Source of the DNA: Chitinophaga caseinilytica
GTDB taxonomy: Bacteria > Bacteroidota > Bacteroidia > Chitinophagales > Chitinophagaceae
Assembly: GCF_038396765.1 (NCBI RefSeq)
Contig: NZ_CP150096.1
Span: forward strand, 5,935,001-5,999,000
DNA length: 64,000 nt
Direction of reading: 5' to 3'
Shown: positions 61,601 to 64,000 of the stretch, piece after piece
Numbering within the stretch: position 1 is the first letter of the stretch
Layout of the letters: each line of letters opens with the position of its first letter
Notes under the pieces: generated by a model
What the model was told of the DNA's origin: nothing
The model's input: the letters and a program-made list of their open reading frames with translations, nothing else
The model's database searches: none
Program-made: the position numbers and the translations under genes

Positions 61601-64000
61601 AGAATCCGTCCATGATTTATTCCTCCTCACCACAACACCCGCGGGCGGCACCGTCTTCACCAGGTTCCCCGCCTGGTCGTAATAGTACAAAGTATAGTGG
61701 TACTCGCTCTTGATATACGAAACCTTGAACTCCTCCATCCCCGCGGCCTGCTGCGCCATCTGCACATACACCTGGTCGAAGTCGTTGCGGATGGAATCGG
61801 TGATGGCCTTGTAGATCACATTGCCCGTGGATTGGGCGTAGTAGGTACTGTCCGTACAATTGTCTTTCTGCACCAACTCAAAATCTTCGAACACCGGCGA
61901 TGCGTTGCCACACAGCATCAGGCCGTTGGGCACCAGCGTGCAGGTATCCGTACCCGGACAATTCAGCGCCGTCTGCACCGCGGAATTCGTCGTTTCCACC
62001 ACATGCACGATGCTCAGGTTGCTGCTCTTCAGGGATACGGTGATCTGTGCCGGCACGGCTTTCGCCATGGAAGAACCAGTTATGTCGGTCGTTTGCAGGC
62101 CGATCACGGTATCGCGGCAACCCGTTCTACCATAATTATCCGTTTGCATGAGCATGGCGGTCTGGCCATTGTATTCGCCGGCACCGGCCATGCTGCCTTC
62201 CGGATTGTTCAGGATGCTGCGCAGGCGCTCGGAACCGCCCGTGCGCACCTGGCGCGCCCATTGAACGGTATTGTCGTCGCGGAGGCGCATCCAGTATACG
62301 TCTTCGTTTGATTGGGAAGCAAAATACCCTCCACCGGCGGCCTTTCCGACCGACCAGGTCTCGGGGTTGATATTGCCCGGCCCGCCGACGCGGGAAGCCC
62401 GCAGCATGAAGCCGTCCATACGCAGATCGAGCAGGGCGCCGTTCACGTTCACCGTGCTGCCGACGCTCATGTTCACCACGGCCACTTTCAGGCCTTCGGG
62501 CGTCGTGAGGATGTTGCGGGCCATGTTGTCGCGGCCTTCGAGATCGTAGGCTGTAATTCCGAGTAACGTTCCGTTATGACGGTTCCAGCCCATGGTAGCC
62601 ACATCATACTGGCCATTGCCGCGAAGGGAACTGGCGCCGATGAGGATGTCTCCCTGCACGGCGAGCTGCAGGCCACTGCGGTCTTCCGTAGAACCGGTCT
62701 GCTTCAGCCATTGGATTTCGCCTTGCGCATCCAGCAACCCGGCCACCCAATCGGTAGCCACGCCGGAAGTGTTGGTCCGCAGACCGCCAAAGGCATACTG
62801 GTTACCGCTTACCGGCAGGATGTCGGTCCCCTTTCCACCGAAATTCGCACCAAAATCCACGGCTTTGTTCCAGGCGAGGTTCCCCTGGCCATCGAGCTTC
62901 AGGATGAGGATAGCCCCATAATCATAACAGTAGGAATTGGTGGTACCGATGGCGATGTAACCGCCGTCGTCCGTACGCTTGAGGCGCACCAGCTCGTCGT
63001 TGGCCTCGGCACCGAAGGTCCGCGCCCAGAGGAGATTGCCGACGCTATCTGTCTTGATGACATATGCGTCTTTACCACCACTTCCCAAACCTGTCGTGGA
63101 ACCGGCCATGATGTAACCGTTGTCGTGTGTGCGCTGGATGTCGTTGATGACATTCGTTCCGCCGGCGGTATAGGTATTGACGAGTTGCTTGCTGCGGGAG
63201 CTTCCTTCCACACAAACGGAAGTATAACCACCCGGCCCCTGTGCAGTACAGCTGTCCATGAACTGGATATACTGGTACGCCAGCAGCCCGTAGCCGAATT
63301 TGTTGTTCATGTAGCGGGCAAAGAAATCGTTCTTCGCCTGTTGCAGCGAATCCACCGTGGCGAGCCCCGGCAGGAACGCAGGATAGGAAGCCGCATATTG
63401 ATCGTACACCGCTTTCACTTCCTCGCACGACACGCAGGCCGGTGCCACCCCGCACTGGATCAGCGTGGGGATTTTAACAGGACTGGGAAGGTATTTGCAT
63501 GTGAGGTCGCGGTTGGGATTGCAGGTTTCCAGCAAAATATTAAGGGTAGCCTGCGGAATGTTGGCCCCTTTCACCCGGAAGATGTAGGCGGAGAAAGTGG
63601 TATCCGCCGCCTTTTTCATCGTTTGGTATTCCTTCTGCAAAAGCGTCAGCGTCTTGCACTCGCAATCCGATGGGGTCGTGAACGTCATTTTTTCCGCGCG
63701 CACCGGCTGCTTGCCATACGGCAGCGGCGTGGTGATGAGGTTGGCGTTGCACATCATGTTGGCCGTAATACCATGACGGACATTGAAATCCGTGATCACA
63801 TCGTCGAAGCTCCGGAAACGGTAATTGCTGGAGGGTTTCACCGTGCTGGCACCATAATAGTGATCCCTGTCGGCGCCCTCCCGGCATACTTTCAGCAGCT
63901 CCGGGATGATTTCGGATTTGATGAGGTTTGTATCATATAATTGGCATTGCTTCAATTGCGAGACCCAGATCTGCACATAACTTTCGCAATTCTGCGCGTA
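58622..64000 (-). CDS. giant RHS-repeat protein with beta-propeller-like front, 5' end outside window
   Basis: The frame is open at the right edge, so the start is missing; about 1793 residues are visible. In-window residues ~260-620 carry propeller-like repeats (HDNGYIMAGSTTGLGSGGKD, then WARTFGAEANDELVRLKRTD and DDGGYIAIGTT). From ~770 there are RHS/YD repeats (YYYDQAGNLVKTVPPAGVV, LFWYDRLGRLILSQDAQ, YSYDFRGNRISKK), then the core YGLRIYDPRVGRFLSLDP near 1480. A ~280-residue tail after PIKFIDLDGAEP follows, with two hydrophobic stretches and a basic end (KKRRKAINN). No nuclease motif is recognised in the tail. Composition changes abruptly near 61,550. Such proteins form shells around toxic tails in other bacteria. 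Confidence 0.85.
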   Translation of the reverse strand, partial: YAQNCESYVQIWVSQLKQCQLYDTNLIKSEIIPELLKVCREGADRDHYYGASTVKPSSNYRFRSFDDVITDFNVRHGITANMMCNANLITTPLPYGKQPVRAEKMTFTTPSDCECKTLTLLQKEYQTMKKAADTTFSAYIFRVKGANIPQATLNILLETCNPNRDLTCKYLPSPVKIPTLIQCGVAPACVSCEEVKAVYDQYAASYPAFLPGLATVDSLQQAKNDFFARYMNNKFGYGLLAYQYIQFMDSCTAQGPGGYTSVCVEGSSRSKQLVNTYTAGGTNVINDIQRTHDNGYIMAGSTTGLGSGGKDAYVIKTDSVGNLLWARTFGAEANDELVRLKRTDDGGYIAIGTTNSYCYDYGAILILKLDGQGNLAWNKAVDFGANFGGKGTDILPVSGNQYAFGGLRTNTSGVATDWVAGLLDAQGEIQWLKQTGSTEDRSGLQLAVQGDILIGASSLRGNGQYDVATMGWNRHNGTLLGITAYDLEGRDNMARNILTTPEGLKVAVVNMSVGSTVNVNGALLDLRMDGFMLRASRVGGPGNINPETWSVGKAAGGGYFASQSNEDVYWMRLRDDNTVQWARQVRTGGSERLRSILNNPEGSMAGAGEYNGQTAMLMQTDNYGRTGCRDTVIGLQTTDITGSSMAKAVPAQITVSLKSSNLSIVHVVETTNSAVQTALNCPGTDTCTLVPNGLMLCGNASPVFEDFELVQKDNCTDSTYYAQSTGNVIYKAITDSIRNDFDQVYVQMAQQAAGMEEFKVSYIKSEYHYTLYYYDQAGNLVKTVPPAGVVVRRNKSWTDSVAVARKAGVKLVPAHGMATNYRHNTLNQLIAQSTPDANTTLFWYDRLGRLILSQDAQQVLNNLYGYTMYDDLSRITEVGQITSASGMSVGISRNYDALQTWLGNVANSRTQITKNVYDVKHIPFQGLALDAKNLRNRVAWSAVYNNSSDFNQGKRASGTFYSYDILGNVDVLIQDFNSQSTLDQGNRFKKITYSYDLVTGKVNQVNYQPGQWDAFYHRYRYDAENRITDVETSKDSVYWEKDAYYSYFMHGPVSRTVLGQQEIQGLDFTYTLEGWIKGLNSTTVASNFDMGADGGEGSFVAKDGVGFGLYYYGDNEYVPLNANQRKPFARIESLTSPLFNGNISALSQNIPTLGTPILYNYKFDVLSRIVELNASKGINSQLNHWEPILVDDFKERIKYDPNGNIKLFKRNGNSTWASRPLSMDDLTYSYIQSTNKLDHISDAVVDSVSYDGDIDNQQPGNYKYDMTGNLIHDIKEGLVKIDWNLYGRIAKIEKTDGTEILYSYDFRGNRISKKVGAVETRYIRDPGGNLLGIYIEGDINHNGGILTLTEIPLVGNKRIGMQKFNLQAGNRSAETMVNLPLLGNGIMTGFARRYKQFEIGNHLGNVLTTVFDVKKSISLNGLDIVRYEPVISSATDYYSFGMIIPGRSFETDGYRFGFNGKENDNEVKGVGGQQDYGLRIYDPRVGRFLSLDPLMHKYPYFSPFQFAGNSPIKFIDLDGAEPLGNPADWVTIKDSGPLNWGNNSMQLVQDKTGAQYWIWTERYTKVNGKWGSYTAHKYYWYDPSIVMYTGKDDRDGWVPKPFYDEGEPNSLQKGLYGFADGAPNVFIWTLAAPFAIPHLVGLAEIGQLEFARRLGGASADVIFQTITNKGDLSKNNYWSTVGEIVTGNPFMSSFIGAMGKDGRMFHPSELAGKDIKDLGFETLIGGLGNVFGGWFTEKVVKNGKVTEWGANYLVSLLGDINGNGLSYIGDILKEKQEQKLEANKKRRKAINN

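Overview
The window looks like a chromosome segment of a Bacteroidota bacterium, probably a Chitinophagaceae (Chitinophaga-like) soil organism. The reasons are the moderately high GC of most genes, the many promoters with the Bacteroidota -7 element TAnnTTTG(C), the family content (secreted DUF1343/NamZ, DUF4136, DUF4142 and DUF6786 proteins, a TAT-type Gfo/Idh/MocA oxidoreductase, an RHS protein) and the weak Shine-Dalgarno sites. The species assignment is inference.

Bases 1-18,700 hold ordinary chromosomal genes: the end of a DcaP-like porin and a secreted glutaminase, a 3-hydroxybutyryl-CoA dehydrogenase, an Mrp/ApbC ATPase, an RDD membrane protein, a PaiB-like flavoprotein, an isomerase/oxidoreductase pair for sugar derivatives, pyrF, a frameshifted glutaryl-CoA dehydrogenase followed by apbE, envelope proteins, a HAD phosphatase and a DUF2130 protein. 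At 15.5-16.4 kb a YefM-YoeB toxin-antitoxin pair sits exactly between two identical tRNA-Leu(GAG) genes. A histidine kinase, a glycosyltransferase and a 66-residue membrane protein follow.

Bases 19,024-19,800 are non-coding and carry six imperfect tandem copies of a 61-64 bp unit, followed by tRNA-Gly(GCC). Then come a DUF6786 lipoprotein, a YigZ protein, ribD and prmC (divergent), exbB/exbD, pepT, a SlyD-like isomerase, a NamZ-like muramidase, fmt, a LysM protein, an RsmF-like methyltransferase and a three-gene pntA1-pntA2-pntB transhydrogenase operon.

Bases 34,936-43,409 form a haem biosynthesis locus. hemH points left, and hemA-hemC-hemD-hemE-hemF-hemB-hemL point right as one tightly packed operon covering glutamyl-tRNA to protoporphyrinogen IX. 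Ferrochelatase is supplied by hemH, and no protoporphyrinogen oxidase is visible.

Bases 46,068-64,000 are the most unusual part. A leftward operon holds four large secreted paralogues (905, 881, 673 and 1081 aa), each with the same N-terminal module and a C-terminal peptidase-S74/tail-fibre chaperone domain but with different centres, and ends in a secreted protein with a PA14-like stretch. Just upstream, on the same strand, lies a giant RHS protein (5' end outside the window) followed by a small membrane-anchored protein. Base composition falls sharply inside the RHS gene near 61,550: the 5' part resembles the chromosome, while the 3' part and the small gene are AT-rich. This suggests an exchanged RHS tail with its partner. 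No phage structural genes are present, so the S74 proteins look like a cell-surface fibre system rather than a prophage.
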